A DNA stretch of 64,000 nt, from contig CM040085.1 of assembly GCA_022496805.1 (NCBI GenBank), positions 47,521,811 through 47,585,810 on the forward strand, written 5' to 3'. Origin of the DNA: Pohlia nutans. Lineage: Eukaryota; Streptophyta; Bryopsida; Bryales; Mniaceae. Each line of letters opens with the position of its first letter. Positions within the stretch are counted from its first letter, which is position 1. The notes beneath the pieces were generated by a model. That model was given only the letters and a program-made list of their open reading frames with translations, did not search any database and was not told the origin of the DNA. Positions 47,860 to 59,824 of this stretch are shown here, piece by piece. The translations under genes and the position numbers were made by a program.

Positions 47860-48205
47860 GTTTCTGACATCATCTTCGGGATGATGGATGAATTACTTTA
47901 TCGTCCATCAATACAGCGACGGTTTTGGGATGAAGCAATTTATCATCCATCGGAAAGACGAATGTGTGGTGATGATTTTTGGATGAGAAATGTTTAACAT
48001 CCATGTGAAAGACGAATGTGTGGTGATGATTTTTGGATGAGAAATGTTTAACATCCATGTGAAAGACGAATGTGTGGCGATGGTTTTGTTTAACATCCAT
48101 CCGGAAGACGAATGTATGACGCTGGTTTTGGATGAAAACATTAGCATCCATCCAGAAGACGAATGCATGGCGTTGGTTTTGGATGAAAATTGTAACATCC
48201 ATCTG
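47860..48205. repeat. Minisatellite, about 7 units of 50-60 bp
   Basis: Units contain GTTTTGGATGAAAA/GAGAAATGTTT, AACATCCATC and GGAAGACGAATG. Two central units (about 47960-48070) are identical. It ends about 500 bp before the start codon of the next gene, i.e. in its promoter or 5' region. Minus-strand translations (FVFHMDVKHFSSKNHHHT) reflect the repeat, not a protein. Confidence 0.9.
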
Positions 48206-48718
48206 TGGGAGCACAGAGTTGGGGGGGAGGGGCAGCTGTCCCTTCGGAACCAGCCAGCTCCAAGGCTGCCATTTAGCTTTGCATTTGCGTTCCTCTTCTT
48301 CTGTGAGGCCGATGTCTCGCTCTCTCGGCGAGGTACTGAGGTCACGTTGCTGCAGAGCGATTTTTCTCGAATTTTTATTTTTTTTGGTAACGAGGGGATC
48401 AGTTTCGGCGGAGTTCAGTTGAAACGTTTCAAAGCGTCCTGTCGAGTTTCAAATTGTGCAGCTCTAGTCCGTGACATTCTTCGTTTGTTCGGCTGCTAGC
48501 TTGACAGAGCGGATTTTCCGAAGCTCTGGTGGCGGAACGGCTGGTTCGGGGGTTTATTTAGGGTTTGGAACGGTATTGAATCGTTTCACATTCAATTTCT
48601 TTCAATTGAATTGCGCTTGATTTTGTTTAGCTGCTTCCAATGATTTAAGCTAAGCAACTCAATCTTTGTACTTTTCAGAGAATTCGGAGATGTTATAGAG
48701 TTCGAGAAGGAGAACAGA

Positions 48719-49110
48719 ATGCTGATTTCAAGGTTGATGCGAGGCCGCCTGTCGTCCTCAGTCAGAACTTTACGCCGCGATGTTTCATCTCCTAGCTGTC
48801 GTATGAGAGGTAAAGTTATGAATCCTCAATTTTAAAGGTTTACAGAGCGCGCCACTTGATCTGTTCTGAGAATGTTTTGACAATCAAGTATATTTTTCTT
48901 AGTGGCTGAGCTTCGACCTTCAAGGACTGGATCATTTGTAGCGTTTTTAGAATCAAAATCAGTGCATCGGTGTAGCTCTGTAGGTAGACTTTCATGAGAT
49001 AGTATAGTTGTTAACTGATCACTTATGTGGAACATCAGTTTTTAGGGTTTCCTCTACGTCGTTATTTCGAAGGATTCATTCAGCCATTGACTGCCCTATA
49101 GTAGTATCTC

Positions 49111-49143
<33 letters not shown>

Positions 49144-50871
49144 CATGATTCTGTAGGCATGGTTTTTTTTTATTGATTTTTTGATATTCTTGGAAAAGTT
49201 GTAGTCCATTTTGAATTCAAATCCGCACTTCATGTGTATCCGACAATTAATATCTGGCGAGAAACTGAAGGATTTTGATTTTAAACGTTGAAGATCCATA
49301 GTAATTAGGGTAAATGAACCTGCCGTTGAATTGTGTGCAGAAGATGAGGGCCTTCCGTTGAAAGGGGTGCAAAGAGGCTACTGTATATACCGGCTGTTTG
49401 GTTCAACTAGCACGCAGGAACGTTCCACTTTAACGACATTAAAACATTTGCAACCGATTTTTCAAATAAGCAGTAAGTGAGATGTTTCTTTCCAGGTCCT
49501 TCAGTTGTTCTTAAGTCCTGTATGTCATGCAGAAAGCTCTGCATGTTTCCAACAATATTGGCACTTGATTCGACGAATCTCATGTCCTGTGGGTCATTGC
49601 TCATGTTTGTGGTGAATGTGGTCATGCAGGTAGGAAGCACCAAGTGCAAAACATCATAAGGTTGACATTTGCTACAAGCTGTTTGGCGACATGGAATGGA
49701 CATGCAGAGGTTGTTAGTTGTGAACAGGGTAAGAATAAATTCCACTTATTACGGTTTAGGCTTGTAGAGTTTTGTAGTACTGTTTCTGTCGATCTTGGCG
49801 CAATGGAGAGAAATACAATTTTGGTCGCAAATGCTAGAATGTCAAAAGTGCATGGAATTCCTCTGTTTGCCCATCACTTTTTCCTTTTCGTTGTTTGGCT
49901 TTTGTTACATCCTCCTGTCGTTAGGCTTATGCTTCTTGTGGGCGTTTTGCAGTTCAAGTGGGAAAAACAATTCCAACCGTGCAGCAAACTGTGTTTAAAG
50001 TTGAGGAGAAGAAGGATTCTAGGGTTGTACTTGTATTGAAGGTTCTGTGGATGCCTGCATTGGTCTTGTTGACAGTGGTCACAGGATATCATTTCCCTTA
50101 TTCCCTTGCAATATCTGTGGCTTTGCTCCTATGGAGCACTAAACCAAAGGCGAACTCCATATATGATTGGGTTGAAAAGGTTGGTCACCTTTCCATCTTC
50201 CAGCTCTTCACTCTGGTGATACACTTGCATTGTGTAGCATTTTATATTAGTTACCATTATCCGATGCTCAATATTATCAGCCACAGTCTATTATATAAGA
50301 TGTGCTGCTTATTTGGTTCCGTTTTTAAACTCATGATTCAATGATGCACATTTTCATTCTGTTTGCAGAGAAGGTTGCAGGAAGCTATAGAGAAGCAGAC
50401 GATTGAAAAACTTGGATTCAATGTTGGTCTCGTCTCCTTTCCCTTGATAACTTAATGAAAACACTTGAATGTTGTAAATTTAGTGCTGAAGTGAGTTCAG
50501 GTTATAGTCTTTGTTTGATATGAGTCACTCTCTGAATTAGGTGTGATAAAGCAATTTATATTGCCTCAGTCTTCTAGTTTGGTAATAAGAGCGTTACTTT
50601 GTGGCTGTGGCAGTTTAATCTTAAAGCGACTGTGATGCACGTGGAAGTTCGTGACTACACGCTTTTCTGTCTTGCTCAAGTCACGTCGATGACACAGACT
50701 GCGACTTTGGTGGGGTTTCTGGGCGGGTGGTTTGTGATCTACTCCTCCTCATCCACCATCACGGCGCTTGGTTTGCGGTCACTTCTCCCTACTACTCCTC
50801 CTGCTTTGAAAAAATTCCTCGACAGATTCGACTCTGATGTGATAACAGAGCATTCTACATTGGAAAAATGA
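48719..50871 (+). CDS. Six-exon gene for a probable mitochondrial membrane protein, family unknown
   Basis: Exons 48719-48809, 49341-49472, 49630-49728, 49953-50179, 50369-50422 and 50614-50871 join in phase (1, 1, 1, 0, 0) to 286 residues. The start MLISRLMRGRLSSSVRTLRR is basic and lacks acidic residues, like a mitochondrial presequence. A helix pair (about residues 140-175: VLWMPALVLLTVV and FPYSLAISVALLLW) is followed by a charged linker (EKRRLQEAIEKQTIEKLG), a KATVMHVEVRDYTLF segment and another hydrophobic stretch (TATLVGFLGGWFVIYSS). The two transmembrane segments with a C-terminal soluble part recall small inner-membrane assembly factors, but I cannot assign a family. Exon 4 and 5 donors are GTTGGT, a weaker consensus. 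5' leader sequence lies in the GC-rich stretch 48220-48718. Confidence 0.75.
49108..49142. repeat. (TTG)n microsatellite in intron 1
   Basis: About eleven tandem TTG triplets in intron 1 of the six-exon gene. Confidence 0.95.
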
Positions 50872-50879
50872 CATTATAC

Positions 50880-52837
50880 TGGTACGAAGAGCTAGTACGT
50901 TGGGCATCAAGTCTCTGGTTTAACTTGGTAGAGCTTTGTACATAGACATTCTTGACGGAGAATCAGTCTTATGACTTTAGGAGAGTACATCAAGGGCTAT
51001 GCTATCATCCATTAGCTTGTCATTCACATTATTCGCATCATGAATCATTGGTGGGCATCAATTTCTACTCTACTCTTCTACTGTAACTGGTTTCTATTTG
51101 GCTAAAGAGTTGGCGGCACAGAAAGTAGGGTTAAATACCATCGGATTGTATTAGAATCCGAACTTTGACCAGCAATCACTTGCATTGCAATCAGAGCTTG
51201 AGCGATTTGAGCTCGACAACCTTGGCATTCCCAGGTACAGTTCTGATCCAAATTTCCAATATACACCGATGTCAAAGTACTGTGAATTTGAATCACGTTA
51301 ACCATTTTGACCTCTACAGAATGAAGGGGTTGAGTTAGATGTCGGTGTCATAAGACTGAGGTGACCTCAAAAGACCTTGTGAATAATCACCTCAGAAGAG
51401 GATTTGTAAAGCTTGATGTTTGGAATTGTTCATATATTTAGTAACTTTGAAGTAAGTAGCTGTTGGGACAACAGTATGCAAGTCTCTGGACCTATAAGTT
51501 CAAGCTTATGATATTCAGGTTATATATTCAGGACCTATAAGTTGAAGAGCTATAAGTTCAAGCTTATGATATTCAGGTTATGATATTTGTAGTGCCAGAT
51601 TACTTCAGCTCCAGAGAATTGAATGGAGTTAGAATATACTTGAGAAGCATAACATTCTAAAACCTGCAAACTTTCTCCTATCATAACCACTAGTGTGGCT
51701 CTGAGCGATTAGCCCAGGTGTTCTCTGTGATTTAGCCATGTTTTTACTTTTTATTTTATTTTTAGAATAACTTATTCATAATTTGATTCAATTTATGGTG
51801 ACAAATTCGATTAAAAATCCATAACTTCCACACTGTAGGTCCAAAAGTGAGGAAACGACTTTGGTACACCCCTTCTCATCAAGAACTTTCCGATCTTAAC
51901 AAGAACGGGGTCGGCGGTCCCATTGTTTAGGAGATCTTGACGTAACAAACAAAACGAACAAATAAACAAATTAACTACATTTTTTTAATGTATAAACTAG
52001 TTAGTGTGTTGTTGGCCTAGTGTCTCCTGTGATTTAGCCAAGCTTTGACTTTTTATTTTATGTTAGAACAATTTATCCAATTTAAAAATTACTCACTCCA
52101 TATTACTCAAAGTCTAGAAAGATAGAAACTTTGGTCCTCATACTCACCTTCAACTCATTTTCAGTTCAAAAAAACGGCAAAACTAGTCTATATAGACCCT
52201 GCGCCACCACGGAGCGTGGAACTCGTGACCTCCCCAATGCTAGAGGAGAGTTCCCATCCGCTCCCCCAAGCCAAGAGTCTTGACAATGGGGACTATTCAT
52301 GAACAATGGTCGTCAGAAATTTTAATTATAGAGAGGGAACTCCTCTTCAACTCACCTTCAACTCCTCTCTTGTTTTCGGTTAACTCAATTGAAATTGGAA
52401 CTTTGCTACTTCAACAATTCATAATTCATTCGTATTTTAGGGCATCGGAATCCTCTGAAAAACATGGACAAAATCCAAAAGTAAACCATTCTATTGATGG
52501 AACCAACTCAAAGTGATTCCAAATGCTTTTTACGGATTTGGGCCAGGAATTCCATTCAATTCCCAAGTACTAGTTGATCATCTATATATCATGAAATCTA
52601 CTATTTCCATCATCATGCAAAACCATCCCACGTAACCGTCAGCCAGTGTCTGAGGTGCCGAATCCCGGACTCTGATTGGCCGAGAATAGCAGGATTACTC
52701 GGAGTAACCTGTTGGTCATAATTGCTAGATGAAAACGAAACTAATATTGGATGTAGAGCAGAATCTAGTCGTATGTGAGCGGAATCCATCCATATTCAAA
52801 CAGAATCCATCCGACACTAGCTGAGGGTTACCTAATA
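50880..52837. other. Intergenic DNA with a local duplication
   Basis: Probably starts with the 3' untranslated region of the six-exon gene. At about 51488-51580 the phrase CTATAAGTTCAAGCTTATGA with TATTCAGGTTATATATT is duplicated head to tail. A worn relative of sequence near 53450-53650 (TAATTTRATTCAATTTATG, ATAACTTCCACACYGTA) lies at 51770-52000. No gene is supported. Confidence 0.45.
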
Positions 52838-52939
52838 CTCCCTCTGTCCCATAATGACTTACACGTAGGTTCTCTGAAATCTACCTCAAGAGGTAGATTT
52901 CAGAGAACCTACGTGCAAGTCATTATGGGGCAGAGGGAG
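52838..52939. mobile_element. Stowaway MITE, 102 bp, near-perfect palindrome
   Basis: CTCCCTCTGTCCCATAATGA at the left and TCATTATGGGGCAGAGGGAG at the right; the two arms pair over about 49 bp with two mismatches around a 3-bp centre. TA flanks both sides (52836-52837, 52940-52941). It appears young. Confidence 0.92.
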
Positions 52940-52941
52940 TA

Positions 52942-53879
52942 CGTAAGAAGAGCAACCTCAATCGTCCCAAAGTATGAACAACAATGAATACAAAATACTA
53001 AAGGTATCGTATACCTTTAAAGTTCTCACGCATGAAGGCTAGCACTATTGTTCTGTCTTTTTTAAATTATTATTATTATTTTTAAATTACAAAACATTAT
53101 TAAAAGAAAAGAAAAACAAACAAACAAACCTAACCTGCTGCAGCGCCTACAGGCACTAGCAGGCGCTGCGGGGTTTTTTTATTTATAAAATTACTTAATT
53201 AATTAATTCTTAATTCTGTACCGGAGCCTGGCAGTGCGCTGAAGACGCCAGCTGACGCTGTGACGAGCTCGGTTGGGGGCCTTTCTATGGTTTTGTTTTG
53301 TTTTTTCTATTGTTTTTTTATTCATTGTCTGTGAATTCGGACATGGCAGCTCATGGTTGGCCATGCTTATGGGCACCATGGGCAAAAAAGTGGGCATTTT
53401 GAGGGCTTCTTGCAAGCCCATATTTCTTCTAATGAGACTCCCACATTCCATTTTTCATAATTTAATTCAATTTATGATAATGAAAAACACTCAAAATTTC
53501 ATAACTTCCACACCGTACATCCAAAACTCTAAATGCAATGATAACCACTTTAGTGCACCCCTCTTCCTTGAGACTTGTTTGACAGTACCAAGAACGCGAC
53601 CAACATACACACAATCAAGGAGATCTCAACATTACATACAAACAAACAAATAAACAAACTACCTTCCTTTACCTCCAAACGTCTACTGTGTATATTCTAT
53701 AGTGTAGGAAAATTGGACCCCTTGTTGCAAATCGATCGATACTGTTGATCTTGTAGTATAGAACAAGAGCTTTAAAACGATGTATTGCAATTAGAAAACC
53801 GAGGTAACATGAGAAAATGCCACCATAGCAAAGTTCAGTGATGAAGATGGCCATATTGGGCGTTTTAGATGCTTAGGGG
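52942..53879. other. Intergenic DNA with GC hairpin
   Basis: A stem GCAGCGCCT/AGGCGCTGC at about 53142-53172 is followed by a T run. The rest is AT-rich. No gene is supported. Confidence 0.4.
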
Positions 53880-53883
53880 TTAA

Positions 53884-54298
53884 TAGCAAGATATAAATTA
53901 CATATAATGTCAGAAAAACATGATTCCCTTTGCTATGAGTTTGTGTTGTAATTTTCCACATTCAACATGTCTTTCTAAATGCACATTACATTTTCAAAAA
54001 AGTGTAGCAAAAATAAATGCAATAGAACTCATTTTCATGACCTAAATTTAGTTCAAGTAGAAAAAACAAAAAAAATCCAAAATACACTTCATATTGAACC
54101 ATTTTTACTAATTTTGTACTTGGGACCTCGTATAAAATCCAAAAATAGCTTGAATGACTTGAATTTAACTTGAAGAGATGGCACGACCAATGAAAATCCT
54201 TCAAAATATAATTGGATGAAATTCATCATTCTTTCTTCATCCAATGACTGCCTTAGATCATTCAAAACCCATTTTTCGGTCTTGGTGGTAGTTAGGGG
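53884..54298. mobile_element. Possible TTAA element, 415 bp, one clear end
   Basis: The right end reads GTTAGGGG then TTAA (54299-54302). The left TTAA (53880-53883) follows another GCTTAGGGG end, which belongs to an element lying to the left. The left terminus here does not read CCCC, so limits are uncertain; these may be two solo right ends. Confidence 0.4.
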
Positions 54299-54413
54299 TT
54301 AAGCAATTGAAGCACTCCAATTTTTTCTACAATGTTGATAGCGGATGACCTATGCATGAAAATTGTCATATTAGCTTTCAATCTATAACCATCACGTTTG
54401 TTTAATCCTTAAT

Positions 54414-54725
54414 ACATAATTATTGTGAATTTTATAAGTGCAAGTGACTTATCCGAGGACTTATCCATATATGGTTTAGGACAAAAATTTATACATATAA
54501 ATACGAAAGGAGTTGGTATATTGATCAAGATCGAAATGCATATGTTGATGGAATATGAATAAGAGAATAAGATCAAAAAAATAAAACTAGATAACAAATT
54601 TCCAAACACAAGAAATACCAAATAATACACGTGTTGTATTTGTAAGTATTTGTTGTATTTTGAAGTATTTGCAGTATTTTAGTGTTTTGCACATAAGTAT
54701 TTTGATAGCTTCACAACTCCAAATC
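54414..54725. repeat. Direct duplication, first copy
   Basis: CATAATTATTGTGAATTTTA through GATAGCTTCACAACTCC is repeated at about 55687-56000 with scattered changes (about 310 bp). The second copy lies inside the 2.3-kb TTAA element, the first outside. Confidence 0.75.
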
Positions 54726-54871
54726 AAAAGTTTCTTTTTGAAGTGTGTGTGAGTTGAATCTACACATTTGAACTTCAGACCTTGATGCTTGGTTCAGTTT
54801 AAATCTTACGGTAGTTTGCAAAAATGGGCCACTATGACCACAATGTGGTTGTGTAGGTTGTAAAGGGTTAA

Positions 54872-57184
54872 CCCTTTAGTGCCCATGACACTGTAGCCGG
54901 GTGCATTGGATTTCACTGGATTTTTCACCGTGATTGATACTATTAGAAATAGAATGGATTAAATTAGAAAGTAACTGTACAATTGTATTCTCAACAAAAG
55001 CGGAGACATTTTGCCAAAATTTGATAATCATCCAATGAATGGTGGAGTTGCAAGATTAGAGTATATCTTTGAAGATAGATAGATAAGAACTCCGGTCCTC
55101 TTTCGAGACCGGTGTGAATGAAGTGTATGTTCGTCATGACAATGAGCATGTGCCCATCAAACAAAGGGCCATTAGTACAAAACTACTCTCCCTTTCGAGA
55201 ATAGACACTATAGTAACCAAAAAGCTAGAAGTAACCAGAAACCATGAATCAAAAGTAGCCAGAAACCAAAAAGTGAGCATATGCCAAAAGAACCCACATG
55301 TTCTTAGAGGTTTTATAGTATTTTATTTATTTTTCTCTTTTGAGGTTGCCAAGTCATGAACTCCACGGTTGGTTGCGGATGGTTGTCGTATCACATTTAA
55401 GTGGTCAAAGTTCGATACCTGTTGGGTCCGTTTGACCATTCTATGTGAAATACATGATTTATTACTACTGTGTGATTTGTCATGAGTAAGAAATGAAAAT
55501 GTTCCAACCAACCAGCTATGTCTTTGAACTGTATAATGCACACTCAAAAATGAGACTGTGGACAGTGTGTGACTTCAAAGTTATATAGAATTTGAGGTAA
55601 ATTTTCAAAAATGAAAGCGAAGAGGTTTAGCAATGACCTATGTCAACACCTCTCCATTGCAATCTTTCATATCAAGAACGGACTCACACATAATTATTGT
55701 GAATTTTATGAGTGAGAGTGACTTATTCGTATACAAATTAGGACAAAATTTATACTTTTAAAATTGAAAGGAGTTGGTACATTGATCAAGATTAGAATAC
55801 TTACACTAATGGAACATGAACAAGAGAACACAATCCAAAAAAATAACACAAGATAACAAACTTCCAAATACAAGAAATACCACATAGTACATGTGTTGTC
55901 TTTGTAAGTATTTACTATATTTACAAGTATTTGCAGTATTTTCGCGTTTTATTCATAGGTATTTTGATAGTTGCACAACCGCAAATTGAATTTTTTTTTC
56001 TAGAAGATGTGTATTATAAATCTCCAACTCTAAACCTCACAATTCAAAATCATCAATTCTTCACGGATTTTCTGTTATTTGCATTTTCGACACTCTAGTG
56101 ACAAGAATGTGGTCACATGGAACACGCAATTCGCTATTTATGAACTTGGTCAAGTGCGTTCATTTCATGAGCAAATCTTGCTTAAAATTTTTTGTGTAAA
56201 AAGTTCTCTAAAAAAGAACGATTTTGTCGTTCTACAATTACTTTCATTGTAAACAAACAATTATTTAATTTAATTTATATTCTTATCTTTATCTTTTATC
56301 TTTATCTTTAATTTTATCTTTAATTTTATCTTTTCTTTATCTTATTTCATTTATCATATTTCTTTCTTGTCTTCAATTTCTTTTCTTTCTTGTCTTCCTT
56401 CTTGTCTTCTTCATTTTCTTCTATTTTTTTTCATTCCTCTTGTGGCAGCCGCAAATCCTTCGCCCGCACCAAAAACAAAAAAAAAATGAACTCTGAACCC
56501 AAAAATAGAAATGTTTGGGGCTCATGAACCCTGAAAATAGAAATTTAAAAAAATAAAAATTTAGGGATCAGCCGGCGGCGGCTGAACCCTAAACGGGAGG
56601 ATGCACCACAAAAAAAATTAAAAATTAAAAATAAAATCTATTTTTAGTCTGCTGTGGGCTAGTGGGTGCGCGGCCGCGCACTCACTCCCTCATTTTCTCC
56701 TCTCTTCCTCTCCCTCTCTCCCTCTCTCCCTCTTCTTCTCTCACCCCTATATATATGAGGAGAGGGGAGAGGGGAGAGAGAAGAAGAGGGGAGAGGGAGA
56801 GAGAAGAGAGGAAGAAAGGAGAAAATGAGGCAGTGGGTGCGCGGCCGCGCACCCACTACCCCACAACAGACTAAAAATAGTAGTTTTTTTTTTTTTTTTT
56901 TTTTTTTTTTTGGTGGTGCATCTTCCGCCGTTTAGGGTTCAGCCGCCGGCGGCTGAACTCTAAATTTCTATTTTCAGGGTTCATGAGCCCCAAACAAAAA
57001 AAAAGACGAAATCAAAAAAATAAAATAAATTGTTTGTTTACAATGAAAGTAATTGTAGAACGACAAAAATGGTTGTTTTTTAGACAGTTTTTTAAACAAT
57101 ATTTTTAATGCTTCCGGGGACCAAGTGCATGATTATATGGCCAAGTGCGTGAATAGCGAATTGCGTGTTATGGGCACAAAAGGG
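54872..57184. mobile_element. Long TTAA-flanked element, 2.3 kb
   Basis: Starts CCCTTTAGTGCCCATGACAC and ends TTATGGGCACAAAAGGG with TTAA on both sides (54868-54871, 57185-57188). It holds the second copy of the 310-bp duplication and a very large foldback (56121-57169). No transposase-like coding sequence was found, so even the longest member is non-autonomous. The termini are a variant (CCCTTT) of the CCCCTAAA group. Confidence 0.6.
56121..57169. repeat. One-kilobase inverted repeat
   Basis: The arms meet at an AT-rich centre near 56750. Paired phrases include AACACGCAATTCGCTATT/AATAGCGAATTGCGTGTT, TTACTTTCATTGTAAACAAA and its inverse, GCCGGCGGCGGCTGAACCCT/AGCCGCCGGCGGCTGAA, and GTGGGTGCGCGGCCGCGCAC in each arm. 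Close to the centre the arms are CT-rich and GA-rich. A run of about 30 T lies in the right arm (about 56883-56911). Confidence 0.85.
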
Positions 57185-57726
57185 TTAAAGGACATTCAAT
57201 TTTTCTCATTTTTGAAGGTCATTTTCACAACTTTCTTTTCATTATTTTGAGAAAATTCTTTTTGTACATTATAATGTACACCAAAATGAAGAAAAATATG
57301 TAATTTATTACTTTAATTTATCAAAAAGGTAATTTTTTTCATTGCTACAAAGTTGGTCATCAAAAAGTGCTCCTAAGACCATGTTTTGGTTTTCCTTTGA
57401 TTTGGATGATGGGCTGACCTCAAATTAGAAATTTTAAAAGACCAAAATATAGAGATATTCATTTGATACACTTTGAAAAGAAATAACATGATTTGACAAA
57501 ACTTCATGGAATTATGCATGGTCAAAGTTTAGTTGACTTCAGGACATGCAATTTTTTTAATGTGTATATCTCACTTAATATTGATTATTTTAAGAAATAA
57601 ACAACTCCAATCAATAAGTTGTGAGATTTTAGAGGGGGATTTTTAATTTTTTTGATTTTGCTAAAAATGTCATTTTGAAGTTCATTTTCGAATCCACCCA
57701 CCTTGGGAAGGCTGCTTTGACATTAA

Positions 57727-57951
57727 CCCCTAAACGTCCCATGGGGATAGTATTTACGTTGTCGTATGATTGGGATTTGCTACCAACAAGAAACTCTGAA
57801 TTGGGATCTCAAGAACTCACTAGAATCGCATTGATCTAAATTCCAACTTCTCTTTTGAACTGAAACCCATTGAAGGTGTGGATACATTTCAAATACAACC
57901 AAAATACACTGTATTCTATTGGCCGCAAAGGCACATTCAGATGTTTAGGGG
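57727..57951. mobile_element. TTAA-flanked element, 225 bp (short form)
   Basis: Starts CCCCTAAACGTCCCATGG and ends CAGATGTTTAGGGG with TTAA on both sides. Typical MITE size. The interior does not match the 560-580 bp groups. Confidence 0.8.
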
Positions 57952-58373
57952 TTAAGGATTAAGATGGATACCGGTAGAAAAGGGAATAGATGGAGTTGTC
58001 TTAGAAAATGGTTGGGACTCTTGACATTGTTTTGCATGGTGTATCATAAGTTGTTTTAGAATATATGAATGACATGATTCAAGCATTCTCATTATTAATT
58101 AGATTTTACTATACTCTTTGTTCTATTTAGTGTCATTCATGATTTATTGTACCTTACAAATAGTGTATTAATGTATAGTAATGATAAATTTTTTTTTGTT
58201 AAATTGTGTACCTTGGGACCACCATCAAGAAGTCTTTTTTGTAAATAATCACTCATCCAATGAGTACGGTAATCAACAATTACCTAAAAGTGTTGAAATT
58301 AAGTGTTGGTACAATTTATCCCATAGAATTATCAAATATACTCAATTTTATAAAGTAAAATTGGAAAGATTAA

Positions 58374-58860
58374 CCGCTAAAAGTCCTCACTCCTTTTCAA
58401 ATTTGGTAGTTTTGGAAAATGCAGTCCAGAGGGATATTTTGCACTTGTAATGATGTGTGAATAAAAATTGTAAATTATGAATTTTAGATTCTATCCATAT
58501 AGTTAGATATGCAATTGCTATCACCAATATTTTTGTATAAAATTTGGAACTTGAAATTGAAAATTCTACAATGAAGGAATGGGTGCAAGGACGGAACTGG
58601 GTGTTTCTACCTTAGAAAACTTGGAGATGTAGCATCCATACCCTCTAAGTGTAGTGATTTTTGGAGATTTTTTGATTGCTTAATTTTACGAGTTGACTTT
58701 TTTCAGAGCACTTTTACATTGAAATTGTCGAAATTTTTGGTGAATCACTACAACATGAAATGAGACACAAAAATTTCACAAATCATCCCCTTTCTAATTG
58801 GATCACACATGCATGAAGCAAGCTAACTTCCTTTACATAAAATATAAAGTAAAAAATCAA
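58374..58860. mobile_element. Truncated group I TTAA element
   Basis: Begins TTAACCGCTAAAAGTCC and follows the 13506-14073 element up to about GCATGAAGC, with a replaced or inserted segment around 58570-58640 and no right terminus. Confidence 0.65.
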
Positions 58861-58978
58861 ATTATTTATTGACCTCGATCGTTGCTCCATCAAACATTCA
58901 AGCTTTTGGAAAGCAACCATAGCATAGCAGGACAACTTGACTGACCTCCCTGCTTGTGCACACGATGCCTCAGACTTA

Positions 58979-59758
58979 GGACCGCTTCACACTATATCTG
59001 AAGGTCGAGAGACCGTCGATTTCCACCAATCAAATTGCAAGAAACCAAGAATTCGGCCTCTCGACCCTTCACACTAGAGGCCAAAGTCCAAAGGCCATCA
59101 CCCTTCAAAATGCCTATATGGCAACACTTTTTGACCAAGGTTGACGGACTTTCGAAGGAAGTTTGGATCGAACGGGAATAGAAACCCAAACTATGGTCGA
59201 GAGGCCGTCGATTTTTTTTCATAAAAAAAATCAAAACTATATTTATTGCCGCTATTTTAAGCCCATTTCTTTGGACTCTCAACAAAGTTTGGCCACTCAA
59301 TCCCACGGCCTCTCGACTTGGACGGCCATAAGGTAGGATGTCCTAAAACCACCACCTCCCCCAATTATGACATGTAGAGCTTTTTCGGGGCCACCACAGT
59401 TGAGACTCAAAACCACCAATTTCACTATTCAAGTAGACCAATGGCATGCCAAGCATTGCGAAGAAATAGTTGGTGGTTTTGGGTTAGCTCATGAGTGGAA
59501 TCTAGGAACAACAAAGTATGAACTTAGGAAATTGGTATGTGATGTATGGGTTAGAGGTTATGGTATGGTGATGTTTCCACTTTGGAATTTTATATAAAAT
59601 TGACAAATGTGAATTAGATGTTGCAAATTTTTGCAATCCTCATCAAAACCTATTTCGAATGCGGTCATATTTTTTTTTCGAATTTAGCACTGCCAAAAAT
59701 AGGCCAGATTGCTTAAGCTGGTGGTTTTAGGACAATCAACCATAGTGTGAAGCGGCCC
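58979..59758. mobile_element. PIF/Harbinger-like element, 780 bp
   Basis: Ends GGACCGCTTCACACTATA and ATAGTGTGAAGCGGCCC are inverted repeats, with TTA duplicated on both sides (58976-58978, 59759-59761). Several GGTCGAGAGGCC-type motifs repeat inside. No transposase sequence is recognised, so it is the longest non-autonomous member of the group here. Confidence 0.8.
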
Positions 59759-59824
59759 TTATTGTATCACAAACTGCACCTCTAGCTTAAAAAGAAGAAA
59801 CAAAATGGCCTGTCCTTTACGGAG

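Noticed and set aside
47870..48345. Minus-strand repeat proteins rich in His and Phe
   Set aside because: They are translations of the minisatellite; units vary in length and frame is not kept through the array.
53142..53181. GC stem followed by a T run that looks like a bacterial Rho-independent terminator
   Set aside because: The window is plant nuclear DNA with no bacterial-type operon nearby; the resemblance is most simply chance or a worn foldback.
56659..56874. Open frames on both strands in Ser/Leu- and Arg/Glu-rich sequence
   Set aside because: They arise from the CT/GA-rich centre of the large inverted repeat and mirror each other across strands.
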